From Candidatus Methanoperedentaceae archaeon (GTDB lineage: Archaea > Halobacteriota > Methanosarcinia > Methanosarcinales > Methanoperedenaceae): a stretch of 6,685 nucleotides of DNA. The DNA lies in assembly GCA_014859785.1 (NCBI GenBank), contig JACUTP010000100.1, positions 1 to 6,685 of the forward strand. Direction: 5' to 3'. Shown here one piece after another: positions 1 to 6,038 of the stretch. The stretch's first letter is position 1. Every line of letters begins with the position of its first letter. The notes under the pieces were generated by a model. The model worked only from the letters and a program-made list of their open reading frames with translations, did no database searches and had not been told where the DNA came from. Made by a program: the position numbers and the translations under genes.

Positions 1-1188
1 TGAGGCATTCACAAGACCGAAGCCGTAGTAATTATCCCACCCCGTAGCGCCGAGGTCTGTTGCAGTGTCGCCCAGTCGTTTCCTTACCTCAGGCGGTTTA
101 AGACTTTCATTGGATGCCAGAAGGAGCGCCACTGTCCCTGTAACATGCGGTGTTGCCATACTTGTGCCGCTCAGGGTTGCGTATGACCCGCCTTTATATG
201 TGGAATATATGCCAACACCCGGAGCTGCCAGTTCTGCCTCTTGTCCGGTATTGCTGAAAGAAGCGATATTGTCCCCGCTGTCTGTTGCAGTTACCGCTAT
301 CACAGAATCATATCTTGCAGGATAGCTTACTGTACCGCCATAATCATTCCCTGCTGCTGCCACGATAACAATTCCCTGATTATATGCATTATCCACAGCC
401 ATTTTGAGTGAATTGCTGCTGCCACTTGAACCAAGGCTCATGGTAATCACCTGCATTCCGTTGGCTGTTGACCAGTCTATACCTGCGATGACATCACTCA
501 ACCATCCCGACCCTTTCCTGTCAAGAACCTTTACACCGTACAGCCATGCATCAGGAGCAACGCCAACGACGCCAATCTCATTATTTAATGCCGCTATTGT
601 ACCTGCAACATGGGTTCCGTGCCCGTTGTCATCACGGTAGCCCTTCGAACGCTTTACAAAACTTACGCCTCCCTTCACGTTTCCCGCAAGGTCAGGATGC
701 TGAAAGTCAATCCCTGTATCGACAACAGCGACTTTTGTACCATTTCCTGTGCTCTTGCCCCACGAAGGTTCTGCATCAATCCTCTTGATTCCCCACGGCA
801 TAACCTGTTCAGGCTGGAAAGGGGCGGGTTTTCCACTTTCTTTATTATCCGGTTTGCCGATAAGATGAACCTGCTGATCAAGTTCGATGTTTGAAATCTT
901 TTCACATATGGCAGGCTGGCGACCTGTTGCTTCTTCCCTTTTCAGGCACGTTTCATTAATCTTATTATATGCCTTCTCCGGAATTTCAAGTGCAACTGCA
1001 TTAATGATATTGTAATTATATTTTACGGCGCCGCCCTGCCTTTCCAGGTAAACAATATCGTCAGGTGCTGGTTTATCCTTGAAAAGCACAATGGCTTTTA
1101 CTTTATCATTTCCATCACTGGCTGAGGCTGTTAAAACCAGGAATCCCAGCGATAACAGTAATACCGGTATTATTATTTTCCTAAACAT
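1..1188 (-). CDS. Secreted subtilisin-like serine protease (S8 family), 3' end outside window
   Basis: This is a preproprotease exported from the cell that hydrolyses peptide bonds outside the membrane. The frame is open for 396 codons from the ATG at 1188 to the left edge, with no stop. The start is supported by a GAGGAG ribosome-binding site about 5 nt upstream. Residues 1-23 form a signal peptide (FRK, a hydrophobic core, then ASA before the likely cut). Residues about 29-78 look like an inhibitor I9 propeptide. The catalytic domain spans about 135-396. The triad is Asp157 (VVDTGID), His190 (NGHGTHVAG) and Ser343 (SGTSMATPH), with oxyanion Asn281 (AAAGN). The visible part ends at YGFGLVNAS, which usually closes the S8 domain, so the missing part is probably a tail or a cell-surface module. 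The only two cysteines, Cys81 and Cys95, lie in the propeptide-to-domain linker. Family assignment is firm; the substrate is unknown. Confidence 0.95.
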   Translation of the reverse strand, partial: MFRKIIIPVLLLSLGFLVLTASASDGNDKVKAIVLFKDKPAPDDIVYLERQGGAVKYNYNIINAVALEIPEKAYNKINETCLKREEATGRQPAICEKISNIELDQQVHLIGKPDNKESGKPAPFQPEQVMPWGIKRIDAEPSWGKSTGNGTKVAVVDTGIDFQHPDLAGNVKGGVSFVKRSKGYRDDNGHGTHVAGTIAALNNEIGVVGVAPDAWLYGVKVLDRKGSGWLSDVIAGIDWSTANGMQVITMSLGSSGSSNSLKMAVDNAYNQGIVIVAAAGNDYGGTVSYPARYDSVIAVTATDSGDNIASFSNTGQEAELAAPGVGIYSTYKGGSYATLSGTSMATPHVTGTVALLLASNESLKPPEVRKRLGDTATDLGATGWDNYYGFGLVNAS

Positions 1189-1267
1189 TTTATCTCCTCA
1201 TAAATTTAGCCCACAGGTAAGAAATTCTTTTGGATTTTTACACCAGGGATTATTGGGTTATTATTGT

Positions 1268-1283
1268 TAATAAATTTTTGGTA
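1268..1283 (-). promoter_or_regulatory. Probable BRE/TATA promoter of the protease gene
   Basis: Read on the minus strand, this is ACCAAAAATTTATTAA: an A-rich BRE-like segment followed by a TATA-like TTTATTAA. It lies in the 147-bp gap between acdB and the protease. Transcription would begin near 1245, giving a leader of roughly 55 nt before the ATG at 1188. This suggests the protease is transcribed separately from the acd operon. No T-rich terminator is visible after acdB, so read-through remains possible. The call is by eye only. Confidence 0.35.
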
Positions 1284-1335
1284 TAAGCGTGAATATTTCT
1301 ACATGGTTAGTATAATAATCATAAGCAGTTATCAG

Positions 1336-1980
1336 TTATTCTAAAATAGCCCTTGCATCGACTGCTATTGCTCCTCTTTCACCCACAATCAGGGGATTAA
1401 TATCAAGCTCGGTAATCTTTTCCTTTCCTGCCATTTCGGAAACAGATACAAGTACATCTGCAATTGCATTGATGTCAGCGGGTTTCCTTCCCCTGATGCC
1501 CTTAAGTATGGGATAGCCCTTTATTTCGGAAATCATCCTCAACCCATCGTTCCTGTCAATTGGCACAATCCGGAACGACACGTCCCTGTAAACCTCGACA
1601 AATATCCCGCCAAGACCGAACATCAGGGCATGACCGAACTGCGCATCCTTTTTCAAGCCTATAATAACCTCGCGTCCCTGTTGAGCCATCTGCTGGACAA
1701 GGACGCCTTCAATTCTTGCCTCTGGTACAGAAGCCCTGATGTTTGATACAAGTTCATCATATTTTGTCCTGATGTCATCCTGCCCCACATCAAGCAAAAC
1801 CCCTCCCACATCGGTTTTATGCGTGATGTCAGGTGATGAAATTTTCATGGCAACAGGAAATCCGATACTTAAGGCAATATCAAGCGCTTCATCAGCATTT
1901 GTAGCAATATTTCCTCTTGTTACAGGAATCCCGTATCCTGCAAGAAGTTTCTTGGTTTCGTTTTCGGTAAGTACTGTCAT
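1336..1980 (-). CDS. acdB: ADP-forming acyl-CoA (acetyl-CoA) synthetase, beta subunit
   Basis: This is the ATP-grasp subunit of the archaeal ADP-forming acyl-CoA synthetase, a cytoplasmic enzyme that converts acyl-CoA, ADP and phosphate to free acid, ATP and CoA. The protein has 214 residues, close to the usual length for a separately encoded beta subunit (about 230). It has the ATP-grasp_5 layout: an N-terminal helix-rich start (LTENETKKLLAGYGIPV), a core motif at about 50-60 (PDITHKTDVGG) whose His54 is the likely site accepting phosphate during transfer, the segment GHALMFGLGGIFVEVYRDVSF in the middle, and the C-terminal ELDINPLIV. The ATG overlaps the acdA stop as ATGA (4 bp), and a G-rich GGGGGCGAG lies just upstream, so translation is probably coupled to acdA. 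Which acyl-CoA it prefers cannot be read from sequence. Confidence 0.93.
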   Translation of the reverse strand: MTVLTENETKKLLAGYGIPVTRGNIATNADEALDIALSIGFPVAMKISSPDITHKTDVGGVLLDVGQDDIRTKYDELVSNIRASVPEARIEGVLVQQMAQQGREVIIGLKKDAQFGHALMFGLGGIFVEVYRDVSFRIVPIDRNDGLRMISEIKGYPILKGIRGRKPADINAIADVLVSVSEMAGKEKITELDINPLIVGERGAIAVDARAILE

Positions 1981-3383
1981 TTACTCGCCCCCATTCCGGC
2001 AGATTCCGTATTTTTTATCTTGACAGTATCAAGGAACTCGCGGTGTTTTATCAGTGCAGCCAGCGCTTTTACCGCCCTTTCCGGAATGGAATAGTTGGGC
2101 ATGCACCCTTTTTTGAGTATATCAACCCCGTTTTCAGTACCTGCCCCTCCCATCCAGCAGGTAATTACGGGCTTTGTGCTTTTTTCTTTAATATCAACCA
2201 CAGCCCGGGCCGGAGGGATTGAATCAACTATTGCAGCATGGACATATATTACTATAACTGCATCAATCCCTGTATCGTTGAGAAGTGCCTGAACAACTTC
2301 ACTATAAATTTCATAAGAAACCGTCCCGGCTGTATCGACAGGATTTGAACCTGATGCAAAATCCGGGAGGACATTTTTTATCCTTTCCCTTGTTGTCTCC
2401 TCAAGGTTAACGATATTGATACCGTGTTTTTCACACGCATCAGTTGCAAGGATGGAAGCACCCCCGCCATTTGAGATGATGGCGACATTATTTCCTTCAG
2501 GAAGAGGCTGGCAGGAGAATGAGAGTGCAGCATCAAATAACTCATCAATTGTGTCAACCCGTATGATGCCTGCCTGCCTGAACGCTGCCGTGAATATCTC
2601 GTCAGAGCCGGCTATTGAACCTGTATGTGAAAATACCGCCCTTGACCCTCTCTCAGACCTGCCGGTTTTAATTGCGATCATGGGTTTTTTACAGCTGCGG
2701 GCTGCATCAATAAACTTTCTTCCACGTTTGATTCCTTCAATATACATTGCTATTACGCCTGTTGAAGGGTCATTGTCCAGGTATTCTATCAAATCAACAT
2801 CATCTGTTTCAGCTTTATTTCCGGTACTGATGACTTTAGAAAGTCCAATTCCAATATCAATGGTCCATTCTGCTATGGCAAGTCCAAGAGTGCCACTCTG
2901 GGTGATAAATGAAATGGAACCCTGACCAGGAAGTTTACCTATAACGCTTGCGTTAAGACCTGCAGGTTCGTTCACGATACCCAGCGTATTCGGTCCTATC
3001 ATGCGCATCCCGTATTTCCGGACAATAGAAACGAGTTTATCCTCAAGTTCGGCACCGTCCTTCCCCGTTTCCCTGAACCCGGCGCTTACAACAACAAGTC
3101 CCTTAACCCCTTTTTTTCCACATTCTTCAACTACATGCAGGACAAAACTTGAAGGTACTGCTATCACTGCCATTTCTACGTTATCCGGAATTTCGGAAAT
3201 TGATGGATATGCGGTACGTCCCTGGACAATTTTTTCTCTGGCGTTAACAGGGTAAACGTCTCCTTTAAAATCATTTAAAATGTTTTTAAATATCCGCCCG
3301 CCCCATTTTGTTTCGTTATTTGATGCACCAACCACGGCAATCGAATGCGGCTCAAATATTGAGGATAGCATTTTTAAATCCAT
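1977..3383 (-). CDS. acdA: ADP-forming acyl-CoA (acetyl-CoA) synthetase, alpha subunit
   Basis: This subunit binds CoA and carries the phosphorylated histidine; it works with the beta subunit encoded next to it. The protein has 468 residues, normal for the separate alpha subunit (about 460). Domains in order are a CoA-binding Rossmann domain (about 5-130, with IAVVGAS at 15-21 and IGPNTLGI at 129-136), a succinyl-CoA-ligase-like domain (about 150-290, with FITQSGTLG and the catalytic His253 in FSHTGSIAGSD), and a third ligase domain (about 300-450, with ISNGGGASILATDACE and the later SNPVDTAGT). The ATG at 3383 lies inside the dehydrogenase gene (10-bp overlap). A second ATG at 3371 (residue 5) starts 2 nt after the dehydrogenase stop and gives MLSSIFEPHSIAVVGAS, which matches the usual family start better. 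Either way translation is likely coupled. Substrate range is not known. Confidence 0.93.
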   Translation of the reverse strand: MDLKMLSSIFEPHSIAVVGASNNETKWGGRIFKNILNDFKGDVYPVNAREKIVQGRTAYPSISEIPDNVEMAVIAVPSSFVLHVVEECGKKGVKGLVVVSAGFRETGKDGAELEDKLVSIVRKYGMRMIGPNTLGIVNEPAGLNASVIGKLPGQGSISFITQSGTLGLAIAEWTIDIGIGLSKVISTGNKAETDDVDLIEYLDNDPSTGVIAMYIEGIKRGRKFIDAARSCKKPMIAIKTGRSERGSRAVFSHTGSIAGSDEIFTAAFRQAGIIRVDTIDELFDAALSFSCQPLPEGNNVAIISNGGGASILATDACEKHGINIVNLEETTRERIKNVLPDFASGSNPVDTAGTVSYEIYSEVVQALLNDTGIDAVIVIYVHAAIVDSIPPARAVVDIKEKSTKPVITCWMGGAGTENGVDILKKGCMPNYSIPERAVKALAALIKHREFLDTVKIKNTESAGMGASK

Positions 3384-4483
3384 TCCCTGTATTTCATGGC
3401 GCGAAGTACCCTCTGTTTCGCGATGCTGACTGCTGTATCCCGCGGATAGGTATTTTCGCTATATACCTTATCCAGTATCTCTTTAGTGTTCCTGCTTATT
3501 GAATATTTAATCCTGTCAAAAGCCTGGGTTTCTGTTCCGCCGTGGTATTCTACAGAAGCCGTAATAACACCGCCGGCATTGGCAATAAAATCAGGAATCA
3601 CAAGGATACCCCTGTCATGCAGGATTTTCTCAGCTTTTTCGGTTATCGGGATATTGGCGGCTTCAATGATCAGCCCTGCATCAATAACGTCTGAGTTTCC
3701 CTCATTAATCACATCTGGTCGTGCAGCAGGTAGGAATATATCAGTACTTATCATGAGCAAATCCGTACTTTCCAGTACCTCACCATCCTTGTAATTTGTA
3801 ACTGAACCTGTTGTTTCCTTGATACGTATAAGGTCATCAACATCCAGTCCATTCTTGTTATAAATAGTTCCATTCGAGTCGCTGGCACCGACAAGTATTG
3901 CCCCTCTTTCTGCAAAAAAACGCGCTGCGGGTTTCCCGACATTCCCGAATCCTTCGATGGTGAGGCGTGCACCGTTTAAGTCGAGGTTAATATATTCCTG
4001 TGCAATGTCGGCGCACACTGCCGTCCCGTAGGCTGTCGCACCGATTTCATCAAGTGGAATCCCTCCGAGTTCCCTCGGCAGTCCGGCAGCGCGTCCGGTC
4101 TCATCATATACATAAGCCATGCTTGTTTCATCAGTTCCCATATCAGGGCCGGGAATGTAATCTGTCAGGCTGTTTATCCCCCTCGCAAAAGTCCTGATGA
4201 CATGTTCCTTGTTTACTGTTTTCGGGTCAGCGATAATACCGGATTTTCCACCGCCGTGGGGAAGACCTGCCATGATGTTCTTATAGGTCATTGAACGTGA
4301 CAGCCGTACGACTTCTGTCGTGGTAACGTCAAGCGCCATTCTCACACCGCCTAAAGCAGGACCGGCAGCGACATTATCTATGACGACAATAGCTTTTGTC
4401 TGTGACCTTGGCTCGTATAAATGAACAATTTTTTCAGGACCAATATCATCGGCAAATTCGAAGACTCTATTTGTGAGATCCAT
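3374..4483 (-). CDS. Glu/Leu/Phe/Val dehydrogenase family, probably acting on a hydrophobic amino acid
   Basis: This is an NAD(P)-dependent cytoplasmic amino-acid dehydrogenase that converts an L-amino acid to 2-oxo acid and ammonia, reversibly. Its 369 residues are nearer to leucine dehydrogenase (about 365) than to glutamate dehydrogenase (about 420-450). Catalytic residues are Lys68 (MTYKN), Lys80 (GGGKSG) and Asp114 (GPDMGT); the Rossmann motif is GFGNVG at 178-183. The pocket is informative. Leu44 (PALGGVR) sits where glutamate dehydrogenases have the Lys that binds the side-chain carboxylate, and Ala309 (NAGGVITAS) sits where they have Ser. Leucine dehydrogenase has Leu and Val there. 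I infer a branched-chain or aromatic substrate. The start at 4483 follows an AAGGGAG site about 8 nt upstream. It is first in an operon with acdA and acdB. An automatic label of glutamate dehydrogenase is possible but less likely to be right. Confidence 0.9.
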   Translation of the reverse strand: MDLTNRVFEFADDIGPEKIVHLYEPRSQTKAIVVIDNVAAGPALGGVRMALDVTTTEVVRLSRSMTYKNIMAGLPHGGGKSGIIADPKTVNKEHVIRTFARGINSLTDYIPGPDMGTDETSMAYVYDETGRAAGLPRELGGIPLDEIGATAYGTAVCADIAQEYINLDLNGARLTIEGFGNVGKPAARFFAERGAILVGASDSNGTIYNKNGLDVDDLIRIKETTGSVTNYKDGEVLESTDLLMISTDIFLPAARPDVINEGNSDVIDAGLIIEAANIPITEKAEKILHDRGILVIPDFIANAGGVITASVEYHGGTETQAFDRIKYSISRNTKEILDKVYSENTYPRDTAVSIAKQRVLRAMKYREWI

Positions 4484-4518
4484 ATCTATTCTCCCTTTAT
4501 ACAGTCATTTGTGTGTAT

Positions 4519-4531
4519 GGTAAATTAAGAT
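4519..4531 (-). promoter_or_regulatory. Possible TATA box of the dehydrogenase-acdAB operon
   Basis: The minus strand reads TCTTAATTTACCA here, an A/T-rich TATA-like element. It would place the transcript start near 4500 and give a leader of about 17 nt, similar to that inferred for ftr. The match to the archaeal consensus is weak; other A/T-rich stretches in the same 137-bp gap could serve instead. Confidence 0.3.
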
Positions 4532-4544
4532 TGTGGTTTTTGAT

Positions 4545-4581
4545 AGTTAAAACTGTCACCGGGTTTATGTAGTTAACAACT
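4545..4581. promoter_or_regulatory. Two AGTT-N2/3-AACT dyads, candidate operator pair
   Basis: Two near-identical dyad sites lie upstream of the dehydrogenase operon: TAGTTAAAACTG (AGTT at 4545-4548, AACT at 4551-4554) and TAGTTAACAACTG (AGTT at 4571-4574, AACT at 4578-4581). They start 26 bp apart, a little over two helical turns, and lie just upstream of the possible TATA box. The second site is embedded in a wider inverted repeat, TAACAA (4574-4579) and TTGTTA (4590-4595), around TGATCA. Such spacing would suit a dimeric regulator, for instance of the Lrp/AsnC type common in archaea; that identity is a guess. Confidence 0.4.
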
Positions 4582-4609
4582 GATCAAAATTGTTATGGAA
4601 TTCGCTCTG

Positions 4610-4628
4610 TGTTTTATTGATTAAAACA
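4610..4628 (-). repeat. A/T-rich hairpin across the ftr stop codon
   Basis: Perfect 7-bp arms TGTTTTA (4610-4616) and TAAAACA (4622-4628) flank a 5-nt loop that overlaps the ftr stop codon. The stem is weak and no T-tract follows it on the minus strand, so it is only a marginal candidate for 3'-end formation of the ftr mRNA. No better terminator is seen between ftr and the dehydrogenase gene. Confidence 0.3.
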
Positions 4629-5517
4629 GCTCTTTCAGGTTAAACCTGTACGGACCAAGGTTGCCGCCAAAGTTGCCTGCACTTATTTTCTTAACACCCG
4701 GAACTGTAACCGCTTCCTTTATTCCTGCCCTCATGGCATTTTTAATAGCATCCTCGCTTAGACCGTTGATTACTATCTCATAAATGCCATTAACATCTGC
4801 CGGAACATTCGTATCCTTTACCTTACCTTTTAAAGACGGGCTGAACTTCTCGTTGGTGGTAGCCTTCATGAACTTGGCATAGTTTATCGAGCCTACCTTT
4901 GAGCCGCTTGCCACAATACCTCCGGGGAACGGCGTGATTACTCCTTCAACCTGTGCAATGGCATCCACTGCATTTTCTGCTGCCGCAAGAGCTGTCATCT
5001 GGTTATCAGCAAGTATGAAGAAATTCCCGCCTGCTATGCCTTCCTGCGCCCCGATGCTGTGCTCGGTTATGAAGTCACCTTCCATCATGGGTATCCTGTA
5101 AGATTTCCGTCCACCGATTTCTGTTTCCGATTCAAACCCGTCCCCAAAGAACTTCAGCTTGAATCCTGTATCGAACTGCTTCTCAGCATCCGGAAGACCG
5201 TTCCACATCGCCGCGGTAGGCGCAGTGAGGACGCACTGTCCGAGGCGCTTTAAAAGCTGCTCTTCAAGAGACTTATACCCGAACGTGCATATCTGGATGT
5301 ATACACCAGGTCTTCCGTCAGGTGTCTCATTCCCTGTAACAATTTTTTCCACACCTGCCTCAGCAGGACACATTATTACGGATGTCCCGAATCCAGTTGC
5401 TTCAGTGGCTGCTACCAGTGCCCATTTTTTGGTTGCGCCTGTAATCAATACCCTTGCTATTTTTATCGGAAAAGCTTCTGCAAACGTGTCTTCTATTTCT
5501 ATTCCATTAAGTTCCAT
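4621..5517 (-). CDS. ftr: Formylmethanofuran:tetrahydromethanopterin N-formyltransferase
   Basis: Ftr moves the formyl group between formylmethanofuran and tetrahydromethanopterin (or sarcinapterin) in the cytoplasm. It is the second step of CO2 reduction in methanogens and works in the oxidative direction in methyl oxidation and reverse methanogenesis. The protein has 298 residues, full length for the family (about 296-298). The N-terminal lobe (about 1-145) begins NGIEIEDTFAEAFPIKIARV and includes ATEATGFGTSVIMCPAEAG and ETPDGRPGVYIQICTFGY. The C-terminal lobe (about 146-298) includes MMEGDFITE, GIAGGNFFI, TPFPGGIVASGSKVGS, PGVKKISAGNFGG and the end LGPYRFNLKELF. These segments closely resemble what I remember of Methanosarcina Ftr. 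The start at 5517 has an AGAGGG site about 6 nt upstream. The gene has its own TATA box and follows a T-tract, so it appears monocistronic. Confidence 0.97.
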   Translation of the reverse strand: MELNGIEIEDTFAEAFPIKIARVLITGATKKWALVAATEATGFGTSVIMCPAEAGVEKIVTGNETPDGRPGVYIQICTFGYKSLEEQLLKRLGQCVLTAPTAAMWNGLPDAEKQFDTGFKLKFFGDGFESETEIGGRKSYRIPMMEGDFITEHSIGAQEGIAGGNFFILADNQMTALAAAENAVDAIAQVEGVITPFPGGIVASGSKVGSINYAKFMKATTNEKFSPSLKGKVKDTNVPADVNGIYEIVINGLSEDAIKNAMRAGIKEAVTVPGVKKISAGNFGGNLGPYRFNLKELF

Positions 5518-5555
5518 AAAATCCCTCTGGTAGCTCTTTTCTTAACAGTATTACC

Positions 5556-5571
5556 TAATATATGCTTCGAA
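5556..5571 (-). promoter_or_regulatory. TATA/BRE promoter of ftr
   Basis: The minus strand reads TCGAAGCATATATTAG: a purine-rich BRE-like GAAG followed by the TATA element CATATATTA. Initiation about 25 bp downstream would fall near 5534, giving a leader of about 17 nt that includes the AGAGGG ribosome-binding site. It is the clearest core promoter in the window. Confidence 0.6.
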
Positions 5572-5582
5572 ATGTTCCGGGT

Positions 5583-5601
5583 AAAAGAAAAAAAAGAAAA
5601 A
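5583..5601 (-). terminator. T-tract terminator after the UPF0058 gene
   Basis: On the minus strand the RNA-like strand has TTTTTCTTTTTTTTCTTTT starting 7 nt after the UPF0058 stop codon. Archaeal RNA polymerase terminates at such T-rich runs without needing a hairpin. It lies directly upstream of the ftr TATA box and so separates the two transcription units. Confidence 0.65.
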
Positions 5602-5608
5602 TAGTTTT

Positions 5609-5869
5609 TTATCTTGCCATTTCTGTTACAATACGCTCTGCAAGCTGCTGCATTCGAACTGACGTTCTTCCCGGACCTGAAAAATCATCTTCCGACATTA
5701 CTGACGCAATTTCCTTACCAAGTACAAAGATGGCATGTTTGTGTTCGGCTTTACTTCGATGAATTTGTATAGGGCTTATATCAAGGGACCGGTACTGGGA
5801 AAACTCGCTGTTACCGCTGTCTTCAAAAAACTTCTTCATTTGAACCATCAATGTGTGTAGCTGAATCAA
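5609..5869 (-). CDS. UPF0058 family small archaeal protein, true start probably at 5884
   Basis: The protein has 86 residues from the TTG at 5869 and about 91 if it begins at 5884. It is recognised as UPF0058, a conserved euryarchaeal family of unknown function, by the helical start IQLHTLMVQMKKFFED, the middle HRSKAEHKHAIFVLGKEIASVM and the basic C-terminus. It has no signal peptide or membrane segment and is presumably cytoplasmic. The start is odd. The in-frame codons just upstream read HKEE, which extends the usual family beginning (HKEELIQLH as I remember it). A strong GGAGG at 5892-5896 is ideally placed, 7 nt before an ATC codon at 5882-5884, but 22 nt from the TTG. No ATG or GTG exists between the upstream stop at 5915-5917 and the TTG. 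The TTG has only a weak AAGGA. I infer initiation at ATC, or an ATG-to-ATC change or base error. Confidence 0.85.
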   Translation of the reverse strand: MIQLHTLMVQMKKFFEDSGNSEFSQYRSLDISPIQIHRSKAEHKHAIFVLGKEIASVMSEDDFSGPGRTSVRMQQLAERIVTEMAR

Positions 5870-5914
5870 TTCTTCCTTGTGGATAAAACCGCCTCCTAAT
5901 CCATATACGGCTGT

Positions 5915-5932
5915 TTACTGCCAATACAGTAA
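5915..5932 (-). repeat. Small hairpin in the UPF0058 leader
   Basis: TTACTG (5915-5920) and CAGTAA (5927-5932) are perfect 6-bp arms around a 6-nt loop. They lie about where the UPF0058 transcript should start, upstream of the GGAGG site. They could form a 5'-end hairpin or an operator dyad; nothing decides between these. Confidence 0.35.
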
Positions 5933-5939
5933 CAAACAA

Positions 5940-5978
5940 TCACTTCCTCCCTTATTAAAACGGTTTGTAAGGAAGTGA
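5940..5978 (-). promoter_or_regulatory. Likely UPF0058 promoter bracketed by a 9-bp inverted repeat
   Basis: The minus strand has a TATA-like TTTTAATAAG at 5951-5960, about 70 bp upstream of the UPF0058 start, so transcription would begin near 5930. The element sits between perfect 9-bp inverted arms, TCACTTCCT (5940-5948) and AGGAAGTGA (5970-5978), separated by 21 bp. One arm lies at the BRE side and the other between TATA and start site, a layout expected for a repressor that blocks TBP/TFB binding. A second dyad, AACTTAAAGTT, lies at 5994-6004. Confidence 0.4.
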
Positions 5979-6038
5979 CATTCCTATCCACTTAACTTAA
6001 AGTTTACGATTTATTTTTAATGATTCTTCGTTACCTTT

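Noticed and set aside
1321..1340. Direct repeat of CAGTTAT after acdB as a repeat element
   Set aside because: There are only two 7-nt copies with no further units or flanking structure; this is expected by chance in A/T-rich spacer DNA.
2416..2925. A 169-codon open frame on the plus strand
   Set aside because: It is antisense to acdA, whose motifs are clear in this stretch, and its translation shows no recognisable domain. It is a shadow of the minus-strand gene.
3486..3794. A 102-codon plus-strand open frame antisense to the dehydrogenase
   Set aside because: The dehydrogenase reading frame is complete here with its NAGG segment; the antisense translation has no family features.
5159..5533. 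A 124-codon plus-strand open frame antisense to ftr
   Set aside because: Ftr is continuous and highly conserved across this stretch, and the antisense frame covers the ftr promoter side without a ribosome-binding site.
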